DNA from: JAHELQ01 sp965603365
GTDB lineage: Bacteria; Acidobacteriota; Aminicenantia; UBA2199
NCBI GenBank assembly: GCA_965603365.1
Contig: CBFDCR010000022.1
Coordinates: forward strand, 1 to 64,000
DNA length: 64,000 nucleotides
Direction: 5' to 3'
The notes under the pieces were generated by a model. The model did not search any database. It worked only from the letters and a program-made list of their open reading frames with translations, and was not told the origin of the DNA. The translations under genes were made by a program, and so were the position numbers. Shown here one piece after another: positions 46,101 through 53,469 of the stretch. Position 1 is the first letter of the stretch. Every line of letters begins with the position of its first letter.

Positions 46101-48302
46101 CGGCTGGTTGGTGGGGGTCAAGCCGGCCAGCGGCGCACTGCCGGTGATGACCTTGACCCGGTATCTATATCCCTGCTTGCTGATCGGCAGGTTGGGGAAA
46201 TAGTAGTTGCCGTTGGCGTCGGTGGTTACCTCCCCCATTTTGGCATCTTCATTCCAGGTTCCACCGGTCTTCTTCATGCTCCACAACTCCACCGTCACCC
46301 CTTCGATGCCCGGCTCTCCGGGGTCCTGGAGGCCGTCGCCGTCCAGGTCGTACCAGACCCGGTCCCCCACCAGTCCATCCGGCTGGTCGAACCAGTAGCC
46401 GAAGTCGGCGGTCTGGTTGGAGGGGGAAGCCGCGGATAGGGCTACGGCATAGGGCTCGGCCTGGCTGTTGTTGTTCTGGCCGGGGTTGGGGCCGATGCTC
46501 TTGCGGTAGCGGCGCAATATGTCGTTTAAGTCGGTCACCCGCACCAGGTAATCGGCATCGCCGTCGCCGTCGTCCAGCGGCAGTCCCGTAAACTGGTAGG
46601 TGCCGTCACTGGCGGTGACGGTGGAGATTATCGGCTCGCCGGCATCCCATACCCCATTGCCGTTGATGTCTTTGATCAGGTCCACGGTCACGTCGTCGAT
46701 GCCCACCTCACCGGCGGCAGACTCAAACAGGCCGTCGCCGTCATTGTCGAGGAACACCTGGTTGCCGATGGTGCCCAGTCCGGCCTGGTAGTAGCCGAAA
46801 TCGGCATTGAGGTAGACATCCCCGGCCTCCACGTGGATCTGGATCGTGGGGTCCGGGCTGCTGTGGGGACCGCTGGTCAGGGAATAACCGCTCAGGACAC
46901 CGCCGGTATCGGTGACATCTACCTTGTAGTCGCCGGGGTCCAGGTTGGTAAACATGTAGGTGCCGTCACCGGCGGTGGTGGTGGTGGCGATCACGTCGGT
47001 AAAATTGCCGTCGCCGTCGATGTCGGCCAGCAGTTGCAGGGTCACCCCGCCGATGCCCGGTTCGCCGGGGTCCTGGATGCCGTCGTTGTCGGCATCGGAC
47101 CAGACAAAGTCGCCGATCGCGGCCTTGGTGGGATCGCTGGGGGCATAGCCGAAGTCGGCGTCCATATACTCGTCGTTGCGCTCCAGGCTAATGGGGCCGT
47201 GGGGGTCGGTGCTGCCGGTAGTCAGGGAGTAGCCGGTCAACACGCCGTTGGTGTCGGTCACGTCCACCACGTAGTTCCCGGCCCCCAGGCCGGGGAAAAT
47301 ATAGTGGCCGTAAAAATCGGTGGTGGTGGTGGCGATAACAGCCCCGTCCGCGGGATTGCCGTCGCCGTTGGGGTCGGAGTAGAGGGCCACCGTCACGTTG
47401 GCAATGCCCGGCTCGGTCACATCCTGTTCACCGTCCCGGTCGGCATCCAGCCAGATGTAATCGCCGATGGCCGAGGAGGCCTTGAACAGGGTAACCGGGC
47501 TCTCGTTGAGCTTACTGGGGGAGGCGTGCAGTTCGATGGGATTGGTGGCCACCCCCAGGATGGTGGCGGTGGGACAGGCCACCGTCTGAAACACGGAGCG
47601 GTCGACCTTCAATTCCCAGATCAGGTTGTACTGCCATTCGCTGTAGGTGGCAGAGGGGATATAGTTCGGCTCGTCGGACCAGGGGGGCGAGTCCACCAGC
47701 AGGTTAGTGCCGCCGCCGCTGCAAACGCCGCCCACGCAGTAGCCGTGGTCATTCAGGTTGGCCGCCAGCGAGGTGTCGAAATCCATCAACCCCCAATCAC
47801 CGCCGTTGATGTAGAGCAACTGGGTATCTTCGGTGGCGTTGTGGACGGCATCGTAACCGGAGGGGGTATCATAACCGGGGCCGTCCAGCAAATCCAGGCC
47901 CACGTCCAGCACCAGTTCGCCGCAGGTATTCTCCAGGTCCAGCCGCTGCATGTCGCTCTCGGTCAGGTCGCCGAACCCGTGGCCGATGCCGCCCCAGGTG
48001 CTGTGTTTGTTGGCGCCGTAGCTGTTGTCGTTGAAGTCCTTGACAATGAGCCAGGCCAGCCACACGTAGTTGGCATCGATGCTGGTATCGTCCAGCACGT
48101 AGAGGGTGGCCCGAGCCTGGGGATAGAAGCCGTCATAGTCGATGGAGTAACCGTGGCTGATGTAGACATTGTCCACCAGGCCGTCGAGATTGGGGGGCGA
48201 CTGGGCAAAGGCCGCAGACGCGCCGCCCGAAAGAATTAAAAATCCAAAAAAAACATAGACAAATAGTGCCGCTACCCTGTAAAGATACCCTTTTTTTCTC
48301 AT
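43176..48302 (-). CDS. Giant secreted C25 (gingipain-type) protease with SdrD-like repeats
   Basis: 1708 residues; AGGAGG precedes the ATG. A signal peptide covers about 1-33, and a DOMON/beta domain 35-270. Five SdrD B-like repeats (about 277-875) each start like IGDYVWYDGDGDGVQDAGE and end like GNYLVKVTD, with Asp-rich calcium loops. An Fn3-like domain lies at about 880-960, then beta domains, then the C25 caspase-like fold from about 1366 to the end. The His/Cys dyad is H1580 (NYIGHAG) and C1614 (MTAMTCVVARF). The end GDPALEIK is the usual C25 finish without a T9SS sorting domain. As the first gene of the precursor/radical SAM operon it may process the peptide or be its partner outside the cell (inference). 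Confidence 0.88.
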   Translation of the reverse strand: MRKKGYLYRVAALFVYVFFGFLILSGGASAAFAQSPPNLDGLVDNVYISHGYSIDYDGFYPQARATLYVLDDTSIDANYVWLAWLIVKDFNDNSYGANKHSTWGGIGHGFGDLTESDMQRLDLENTCGELVLDVGLDLLDGPGYDTPSGYDAVHNATEDTQLLYINGGDWGLMDFDTSLAANLNDHGYCVGGVCSGGGTNLLVDSPPWSDEPNYIPSATYSEWQYNLIWELKVDRSVFQTVACPTATILGVATNPIELHASPSKLNESPVTLFKASSAIGDYIWLDADRDGEQDVTEPGIANVTVALYSDPNGDGNPADGAVIATTTTDFYGHYIFPGLGAGNYVVDVTDTNGVLTGYSLTTGSTDPHGPISLERNDEYMDADFGYAPSDPTKAAIGDFVWSDADNDGIQDPGEPGIGGVTLQLLADIDGDGNFTDVIATTTTAGDGTYMFTNLDPGDYKVDVTDTGGVLSGYSLTSGPHSSPDPTIQIHVEAGDVYLNADFGYYQAGLGTIGNQVFLDNDGDGLFESAAGEVGIDDVTVDLIKDINGNGVWDAGEPIISTVTASDGTYQFTGLPLDDGDGDADYLVRVTDLNDILRRYRKSIGPNPGQNNNSQAEPYAVALSAASPSNQTADFGYWFDQPDGLVGDRVWYDLDGDGLQDPGEPGIEGVTVELWSMKKTGGTWNEDAKMGEVTTDANGNYYFPNLPISKQGYRYRVKVITGSAPLAGLTPTNQPDNMDESEILDTDTIQVDLSLDFGYSYSGGSYSIGDYVWYDGDGDGVQDAGESGFENVTLALYEDTNNNGTIDDGEPLLANTTTDASGNYLFSGLPNGNYLVKVTDEYHILGGYTQTYGGDPQAVTISGASNLNIDFGYFRPSPTLAFISAFRAYNDGGQVVVHWHTASELGTVGFYLLRLDEASGEYKRIHTGLLPGLLDAPQGGIYRLVDNTAYYGGTYTYRLVEVEANGAERIFGPFTVTVGAPDIEDERLILEPMPGYYDKRAHPPSAARQARLRARQMALLRAGVLKQTKVGDAAKIAVREKGLVFVDASAIANVLGMPLNQVQQWIRNYNFRLTNRGSEVAYLAADGNAGLYFYGEGIDSIYTHDNIYRLDKKGKGLAMTSVSGGMPFAGDGSEAFTDTLHLEEDRYALTALFDDPEADYWLWNFVNAGQDAKSFGFYAPGVADWGSATLTVYLKGATNTTANLDHHAKVKLNGTFIGEGRWDGTDAYQLTISFDQSLLLEGSNTIAVKGVLSDGVPYGAFYVDAFDVSYQRLYQAVNNRLLCRGSGVVTIEGFSEPDIMVFDVTDPLVPQLLTGTTIDGSYRVSFVSSSTDGVYLAVSVSGLSSPVSVLADTSSALKDKQNAADYVAIVPTGLENALDDLVYLRQRRGLEVKVVELEDIYDEFNHGIASPLAIKSFLSYAYRNWRYNGPQYVLLVGKGTYDYKDNLGYGENLMPPKMMATPHGLFASDSYFGDVAGDDGVPEIAVGRLPVMTEVELQALIDKISNYEGSTGSWTGNALMLADNPDQGGNFPADSDYLGNLLAGYTVDKVYLPDFADVNAARQQVINGFNSGAALVNYIGHAGLDRLATEGLLRSVDVSALQNGDKLPIMTAMTCVVARFEIPGYDTLSEALLLKGNGGAAAVWAPTGASLNYLAVKLAAGFFKAAFQGQETVLGKALLKTMADYAAAGGLRFMLNIYTLLGDPALEIK

Positions 48303-48614
48303 TTTTTACCTCCTGGGGCCGGGAGTAACCCCCTTCTCTTGAAAACATCGAGACTCCGGCAGCGATAAGGTCAACGTCACACACCCTCGACCCTTCGTTA
48401 ATGCCGTCATGGACTCTCTTTTATAATTCGAACACGCCACTTTCATAAGGAAACTCTAAGACTTCAAGATTCAGCACCTAATAAGGTTACATTTTGACAT
48501 TTTAACACAAAATTCCGAACATTACAAACATCTTTTACATTTTATCAATTTAGTTTATATATCTGTTGCTAATCACATGTCCCATCAAGAAAAAAAGACG
48601 AAAAAATCTACTGC

Positions 48615-48643
48615 TTGACAAACGATACCCAATCCCTTACTAT
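48615..48643 (+). promoter_or_regulatory. Promoter of the HPr-kinase-like gene
   Basis: TTGACA (48615-48620), exactly 17 bases and TACTAT (48638-48643), 28 bases before the ATG at 48672. It lies in the 369-base AT-rich gap between the divergent C25 operon and this gene. I saw no other feature in that gap. Confidence 0.6.
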
Positions 48644-48671
48644 TTCAATATGGTTAAAAGAGGAATTTCTT

Positions 48672-49646
48672 ATGGTGCGCGGTGAGAGCTTCAGAGCGGA
48701 TGCCCAGCTTAAAGGAGAGATACAGGCGGGTTTAATGCAAATGGAAATCGGCGATGTGTGGTTTTCCATCAGGGCAGCGGGTAAAATATCAAATATAGTT
48801 CATGAGTATGAACCGGCCTATCAATCGTTTTTTAGAAAAGCAGATAAGGGCGGGAACCCGGAAACCATCAAAATCAATGTCCGCCTCGAATCGGGGAACA
48901 TGCCAGAGATTAAAACATTGACAAAAATCTTTGACAGCGGCCAGTCCTGGTCGATGTATCAGGCCGGCGAGGTCTATTGGATTGCCCTCCAGCCGCCCAT
49001 TTATGAGAGACCGTTGTGGGTGGCCCGGTTCGATCGTGACCTCACAGAAGTCACTGTCTACTGCGGCAACAAACTCATCAGCGAGAGAGAGGGGAAGAGG
49101 GTGGTCTCAAATCCTGTCCGCTACCCGCTGGATCTACTTTTGCTGATGTATATCCTGGCCCCAAACCAGGGGGCAGTCATCCATGCCGCCGGAGTCAAAA
49201 TCAAGGGCAAGGGTTTCATATTCCCCGGCCGCTCAGGTGCGGGAAAGAGTACACTCTCAGGGCTGCTTGCTGCCGCGGAAGACCCAGAAAACCTGGAGGT
49301 ACTCAGCGACGAGCGGATGGTGGTCAGAAAGGTCGGGGAGACCTTTAAGGCGTATGGCTCGCCCTGGCCGGGTGAAGGGGCCATCGCGCTGAATAAGAGC
49401 ATGCCCCTGTCGGGCCTTTTTTTCCTTCATCACGGCAAGGACGGCGGGAACAGGATAAAAAAGATCAAACCGCCGGAAGCCCTGGATAGGCTCTTGCAGG
49501 TCACCTCCATACCCTGGTACGATCGAGAAACAATCCCACAGCTACTTCATTTCTGCGAAAATTTGATTTCCGATATCCCCTGTTTCGATCTCCATTTTAC
49601 CCCCGGCACCGAAGTGGTAAACCTCATGCAAGAGTTCAACATCTAA
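48672..49646 (+). CDS. HPr-kinase-like (PEPCK-fold) protein of RiPP neighbourhoods
   Basis: 324 residues from the ATG after AGAGGA; an upstream TTG at 48615 is the -35 box. A beta-rich N-terminal half is followed by a P-loop GRSGAGKSTLSGLLAA (about residues 195-210) and VLSDERMVVRKVG, the acidic strand of the HPr kinase/PEPCK-like fold, with GSPWPGEGAIALN after. Relatives occur in lasso-peptide and radical SAM peptide loci together with PqqD-like, S26-like and PF14907 nucleotidyltransferase proteins, as here. Some relatives phosphorylate the lasso peptide C-terminus. Divergent from the C25/radical SAM operon. Confidence 0.75.
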   Translation: MVRGESFRADAQLKGEIQAGLMQMEIGDVWFSIRAAGKISNIVHEYEPAYQSFFRKADKGGNPETIKINVRLESGNMPEIKTLTKIFDSGQSWSMYQAGEVYWIALQPPIYERPLWVARFDRDLTEVTVYCGNKLISEREGKRVVSNPVRYPLDLLLLMYILAPNQGAVIHAAGVKIKGKGFIFPGRSGAGKSTLSGLLAAAEDPENLEVLSDERMVVRKVGETFKAYGSPWPGEGAIALNKSMPLSGLFFLHHGKDGGNRIKKIKPPEALDRLLQVTSIPWYDRETIPQLLHFCENLISDIPCFDLHFTPGTEVVNLMQEFNI

Positions 49647-49702
49647 CCCGATCATATATTTTCATTGGTTTTCGGTTCTTCAGGTCCACTCCTTGACTAA
49701 AA

Positions 49703-49716
49703 TGAAGTAAACTTCA
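49703..49716. promoter_or_regulatory. Inverted repeat upstream of ATPase gene
   Basis: TGAAGT-AA-ACTTCA at 49703-49716, with a third half-site TGAAGT at 49735-49740. A TTGACT at 49725-49730 between them may be the -35 box of the ATPase gene, so a repressor site is plausible. Confidence 0.4.
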
Positions 49717-49758
49717 AAATAGTCTTGACTTTTTTGAAGTTCGGTTCATAATAGTCAC

Positions 49759-50877
49759 ATGAGACGCTATATAGAAAAACCTATCCTGGAAGACCTTAGA
49801 GAAAAAATCATTTTTCTTTCAGGTCCAAGACAAGTTGGGAAAACAACCCTGTCCAAACAATTGATTCCTTCGTATGCTTACTTGAACTATGATTCAAACA
49901 CCGATCGCAAAATAATCACAGCGGAGGAATGGACAAGGGATGCTCAATTGATTATCTTTGATGAACTACATAAAATGAAGAAATGGAAATCATGGATTAA
50001 GGGGATATATGATACCGAGGGGATTCCACCCTCTCTCCTTGTCACTGGTTCTGCGAGACTGGAAACATATAAAAAAGGAGGTGATTCCCTGGCAGGGCGC
50101 TTTTTCTCATATCGCTTGCACCCCTTAACCGTAAAAGAAATATGTGTATTTTTAAAAGAGGATCCAGGAGACGCCTTGAATAAATTGATCGAGTTGGGGG
50201 GATTTCCAGAACCATATTTAAAAAATAACGAATCTTACGCCAAACGCTGGAGGCGCACCCATATCGATACAATCATCAGGGAAGACTTATTGGATCTTGA
50301 AAAAGTCAGAGATATTAAATCCATTGAAGTATTGATTGACCTACTGCGGTCCCGTGTTGGCTCTACCACGTCATATGCATCCATGGCAAACGATTTACAG
50401 GTATCCGTTCATACAGTGAAACATTGGCTGCAAATCCTGGAAAACCTTTATGTTATTTTCCCGGTTCGGCCCTATCACAAAAACATCGCACGGAGTATTT
50501 TAAAAGAATCAAAATATTTTTTCTATGACACCGGGGCAGTGGAAGGCGATCTTGGTTCTAAAATAGAAAATGCAGTGGCTTGTGCTCTTTTACGTGAACT
50601 CCATTTTATTGAAGACACAACAGGCAGCAGGGTCGCATTGTATTATCTAAGAGATAAGGAGAAACGTGAAGTAGACTTTCTCACGGTCATTGACAATATA
50701 CCTGCACAAATGATTGAGGTTAAAACCAGTGATGACAATTTTTCATCATCTTTGTTCCACTTTCATAACTCTCTGAAAGAAACAACACCAATTCAAATCG
50801 TTTATAACCTGAAAAATAAAAAATCCAGGGATTCAGCCAAAATGCTGCCTGTCCATGAATTTCTTGCCAATTTGTGA
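49759..50877 (+). CDS. AAA ATPase with DUF4143-type C-terminus
   Basis: 372 residues. Walker A is FLSGPRQVGKTTLSKQL near residues 20-36, Walker B AQLIIFDELHKMKKWKSW near 72-90, and sensor LLVTGSARLETYKKGGDSLA with GRFFSYRLHPLT. The C-terminal half (VSVHTVKHWLQILENLYVIF, RSILKESKYFFYDTGA, REVDFLTVIDNIPAQMIEVK) is the DUF4143 winged-helix plus PD-(D/E)XK-like domain with an E..D..E-V-K core. Such genes are widespread, mobile and of unclear role, perhaps toxin-antitoxin or defence. The codon use is AT-rich relative to the RiPP genes on both sides, suggesting transfer. Confidence 0.82.
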   Translation: MRRYIEKPILEDLREKIIFLSGPRQVGKTTLSKQLIPSYAYLNYDSNTDRKIITAEEWTRDAQLIIFDELHKMKKWKSWIKGIYDTEGIPPSLLVTGSARLETYKKGGDSLAGRFFSYRLHPLTVKEICVFLKEDPGDALNKLIELGGFPEPYLKNNESYAKRWRRTHIDTIIREDLLDLEKVRDIKSIEVLIDLLRSRVGSTTSYASMANDLQVSVHTVKHWLQILENLYVIFPVRPYHKNIARSILKESKYFFYDTGAVEGDLGSKIENAVACALLRELHFIEDTTGSRVALYYLRDKEKREVDFLTVIDNIPAQMIEVKTSDDNFSSSLFHFHNSLKETTPIQIVYNLKNKKSRDSAKMLPVHEFLANL

Positions 50878-50949
50878 TTTGTGTTATTTATTGTAGGAGA
50901 AAAAAATTGTTAATTCTTCTTTTGTGTGTTATAACCAGGATGTGAACCA

Positions 50950-51426
50950 ATGAAGGATTTATTTGAAAAGTTTTTAGAAGTTCTGGAAGCATTCGGAAAA
51001 GAGGAAGTCGATTATATCCTGGTAGGAGGATTTGCGGTTATTCTTCATGGTATGCCCCGTCTTACCCAGGACATTGATGTCTTTGTAAAAATGAATCCTG
51101 AAAATATTGGGAAACTCCAAAAAGCACTACGTCGTGTTTTCCAGGATGATGAAAATATTAATGAAATTACACTTGAGGCATTAAATCACTATTCTGTAAT
51201 TCGTTATGGCTCTCCAGACGGTTTTTACATAGACATCATGGCGAGATTGGGAGAAGTGGCAACATACGATGACCTGGAATATGAGACCATCATTATAGAT
51301 GAAATTTCGATAAACGTTGCCACTGTAGAAAAATTATTTGAATTAAAAAAAGATACCCTTCGACTTGAAGATAAAAGAGATGCCTTTTTTTTAAGCGAAC
51401 TTATGAGAAAAAAAAGGAAGGAATAA
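50950..51426 (+). CDS. AbiEii/MNT-like nucleotidyltransferase
   Basis: 158 residues. YILVGGFAVILHGMPRLTQD then IDVFV is the GG...DxD site of minimal nucleotidyltransferases; the third acidic residue is in GFYIDIMARLG. The tail ATVEKLFELKKDTLRLEDKR DAFFL resembles AbiEii-type proteins (some act as toxins that modify tRNA). It is AT-rich and is followed one base later by a small partner gene, a toxin-antitoxin-like layout. Confidence 0.75.
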   Translation: MKDLFEKFLEVLEAFGKEEVDYILVGGFAVILHGMPRLTQDIDVFVKMNPENIGKLQKALRRVFQDDENINEITLEALNHYSVIRYGSPDGFYIDIMARLGEVATYDDLEYETIIIDEISINVATVEKLFELKKDTLRLEDKRDAFFLSELMRKKRKE

Positions 51427-51427
51427 A

Positions 51428-51679
51428 ATGGGAATCGAAAAATTTAAGAGTTTTGAAGAGGCAGAGAGAGCGCTCTGGTGTATTGAACCGGACGCTAAAT
51501 ATTATAAACAGGTCGCGCAGCTCTGGAATTTAGCCAATCGTCTTTGTCCCCCGAATTTTCCCAGGGGAATCTTTAAATACAGAACGATTGAAGAGGCAAA
51601 TAAACAAAAGGACGAATGGATTCTGGTAAATGCTTTAAAAAATTCAAAAGTTGTAATGAACAAGGTTAAAGCACGTTAA
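51428..51679 (+). CDS. Small conserved-type protein paired with nucleotidyltransferase
   Basis: 83 residues; GGAAGG precedes the ATG by 7 bases. Sequence features are FKSFEEAERALWCIEPDAKY, an aromatic/charged helix, and RGIFKYRTIEEANKQKDEWI. I know no function. Small size, start one base after the nucleotidyltransferase stop and AT-rich composition suggest an antitoxin or regulator of that enzyme (inference). Confidence 0.55.
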   Translation: MGIEKFKSFEEAERALWCIEPDAKYYKQVAQLWNLANRLCPPNFPRGIFKYRTIEEANKQKDEWILVNALKNSKVVMNKVKAR

Positions 51680-51724
51680 ATTTCCTGAAATTAGAAAAAT
51701 TTAATGACCCTTTGAATTTAGAAG

Positions 51725-52240
51725 ATGGAAAACATTGTGGATAAGAAGGATCAAGAGGAAGTGGTTATTTCCGGCAGGGATATGGTTGGGGTGATCCGGG
51801 CGGTACAGCACAGGGGGGCTGATTGCCGTTTTAAGGTCAGCGGCAGCAGCATGAGGCCCGCTATCCGCGGCCACGACGTGGTTACCGTCTCTCCCCTGGG
51901 GGAAGCGGTTCCCTTCGTGGGTGAGGTGGTGGCCTTTCGCCATCCCGAAGGCGACCGCCTCATCGTGCACCGGGTGGTGCGGCGGAGACACCGCCTCTTC
52001 TCCATCCGGGGCGACAGCCTCCGTAAAATCGACGCCCCCATCCCCCTGGACAACATCCTGGGCCTGATTACCGGGGTGGAACGAGACGGCCGGGCGATTT
52101 TCTGGCCCCACCGGGGCCGCCGCCCCCTGACGGCCCGGCTCTACTTCAGGGGGTATCTCGCCTACCTGGCCGGCCGCCGCACCTTGAAGAGCCTGTACAG
52201 GTACTTGAAGAGCTGGCGAAAGGGGCGGATGAGGGTGTAG
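51725..52240 (+). CDS. S24/S26 signal-peptidase-like protein
   Basis: 171 residues. The catalytic Ser lies in FKVSGSSMRPAIRGHDVV near residue 41. GDRLIVHRVVRRRHRLFSIR puts His where bacterial signal peptidase I has Lys, as in SipW/Sec11 enzymes, and IRGDS matches the conserved acidic box. No clear membrane helix is seen, unlike true signal peptidases, apart from a weak YFRGYLAYLA. Relatives sit beside PqqD-like and nucleotidyltransferase genes in RiPP loci. The last 79 bases overlap the convergent nucleotidyltransferase gene tail to tail. Confidence 0.72.
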   Translation: MENIVDKKDQEEVVISGRDMVGVIRAVQHRGADCRFKVSGSSMRPAIRGHDVVTVSPLGEAVPFVGEVVAFRHPEGDRLIVHRVVRRRHRLFSIRGDSLRKIDAPIPLDNILGLITGVERDGRAIFWPHRGRRPLTARLYFRGYLAYLAGRRTLKSLYRYLKSWRKGRMRV

Positions 52241-53337
52241 AGGGGATAGAGGGCCACCGGCAGGCGGATAACCGTTAGGTCGAGGGCACTGGGGGTCAAC
52301 AGGTAATAACCGACATAGCGTATTTTGTCCACCGGCGTATCCAGGGTCCGGGGAATCCCCATAAATTCGGCCAATTGACTGTGTCTCCGGGCCAGCAAGA
52401 TCTCCCTTTTAAACCGGGAAGCCAGTTTCAACGCCTTTTGGTCCTGGCAGACCCTCTCCCCTATCGGCGGCGGCAAGGTCAGTCCGGCCAGATCCCGGGC
52501 CAGGCAGAGGGTTATCGTCAGAATACGCCGACAGCCCATGTGCCCGGCCCTGGCAAAGAGGCGGGGCCAGTCCATCCCGGGCTGGGCCGCAGCGAAGTGG
52601 GCCGCGTCCACCAGCCATTTCAGCGGCTGCCAGCGGTGTTTGGCCGCATGAATCGCCAGCATCAGCAGGGTATCCCCGGCCGGGAGAACCGGCACCCGGC
52701 GGGAGAGCAGTTGTACCCCGGCTAAGTTGTGCCAGACCTCCTCTTCGATGCGGAATTTCCGGTGTCCCTGGTGCAGCCGCTGGTGAAAATCGTAGATGGC
52801 GGTCCGATCCAGGAAGAGAAAATCCCGGCCCGACCGCTTCCAGAGTCTTTTCATGCCGCCGATGGGAGGGAACTGGGAACGGTAACCGGCGCCTTCCATC
52901 ACCTCATAGACCCTCTCGAAGTCTCTATTGCGGATCAAAATATCCAGGTCGCCGAGGCTGCGCAGGGCCGTGTCTCCGTAAGCCCGCACCGCCAGTTCCG
53001 GGCCTTTAAAGGGCACCGCCTCGATACCCTGAGCCTCCAGGAGATCCAGCACCTGAATCAGTTTCCGGGTCAGCCTCACATTCTGGGCGGCATTGGTGAG
53101 AAAGATGTCCCGCCACCTGGTCATCTCCCCGGCCGGGACAACTGCCGCCGGTAGGCTCTCCAACCGCTTATACACCAGGGGCATCACCCCGTGGCGAAGG
53201 GCCAAATGCCGCAGCGCCGCCCAATTTAGCCCCGGTTTAATACCCGGTTTGTTTAAATCCGCCGCTGCCGCATCCACCCGGACAGAGTCAAGCACCAGAT
53301 CGAGTTCCTGTGCCCGGTCGATTTTCTGTTCCGCCAT
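52162..53337 (-). CDS. PF14907-type nucleotidyltransferase of RiPP neighbourhoods
   Basis: 391 residues from the ATG at 53335-53337; a TTG five codons upstream is the alternative. VPFKGPELAVRAYGDTALRS then LGDLDILIRNRDFERVYEVM shows the KG..L....Y.D...R...DxDxL core of the family. TLLMLAIHAAKHRWQPLKWL VDAA is the typical helical second half. A TATAAT lies only 7 bases before the ATG, so the message may be nearly leaderless. Function in RiPP loci is unknown; substrates may be the peptide or a partner protein. GC-rich like the S26-like gene, unlike the module between 49759 and 51679. Confidence 0.78.
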   Translation of the reverse strand: MAEQKIDRAQELDLVLDSVRVDAAAADLNKPGIKPGLNWAALRHLALRHGVMPLVYKRLESLPAAVVPAGEMTRWRDIFLTNAAQNVRLTRKLIQVLDLLEAQGIEAVPFKGPELAVRAYGDTALRSLGDLDILIRNRDFERVYEVMEGAGYRSQFPPIGGMKRLWKRSGRDFLFLDRTAIYDFHQRLHQGHRKFRIEEEVWHNLAGVQLLSRRVPVLPAGDTLLMLAIHAAKHRWQPLKWLVDAAHFAAAQPGMDWPRLFARAGHMGCRRILTITLCLARDLAGLTLPPPIGERVCQDQKALKLASRFKREILLARRHSQLAEFMGIPRTLDTPVDKIRYVGYYLLTPSALDLTVIRLPVALYPLYTLIRPFRQLFKYLYRLFKVRRPAR

Positions 53338-53387
53338 TTCGTGATTATACAATTAAATGGAGAATTGATCCACAGTTCAAACTTTTT

Positions 53388-53416
53388 TTGACATTTCGTT
53401 TCTTTATTGGTATCAT
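53388..53416 (+). promoter_or_regulatory. Promoter of the POT transporter gene
   Basis: TTGACA (53388-53393), exactly 17 bases and TATCAT (53411-53416), 53 bases before the ATG at 53470, which has GAAGAGG upstream. Confidence 0.65.
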
Positions 53417-53469
53417 TCTGACTCAATCATCTTTTCCTTCATTATATCGAGTAAAGCGAAGAGGTTACT

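Noticed and set aside
46833..48239. A long plus-strand open frame of 468 codons inside the C25 protease gene.
   Set aside because: It is the shadow of a GC-rich, repeat-rich coding strand: low-complexity Val/Gly/His sequence with no known fold or binding site.
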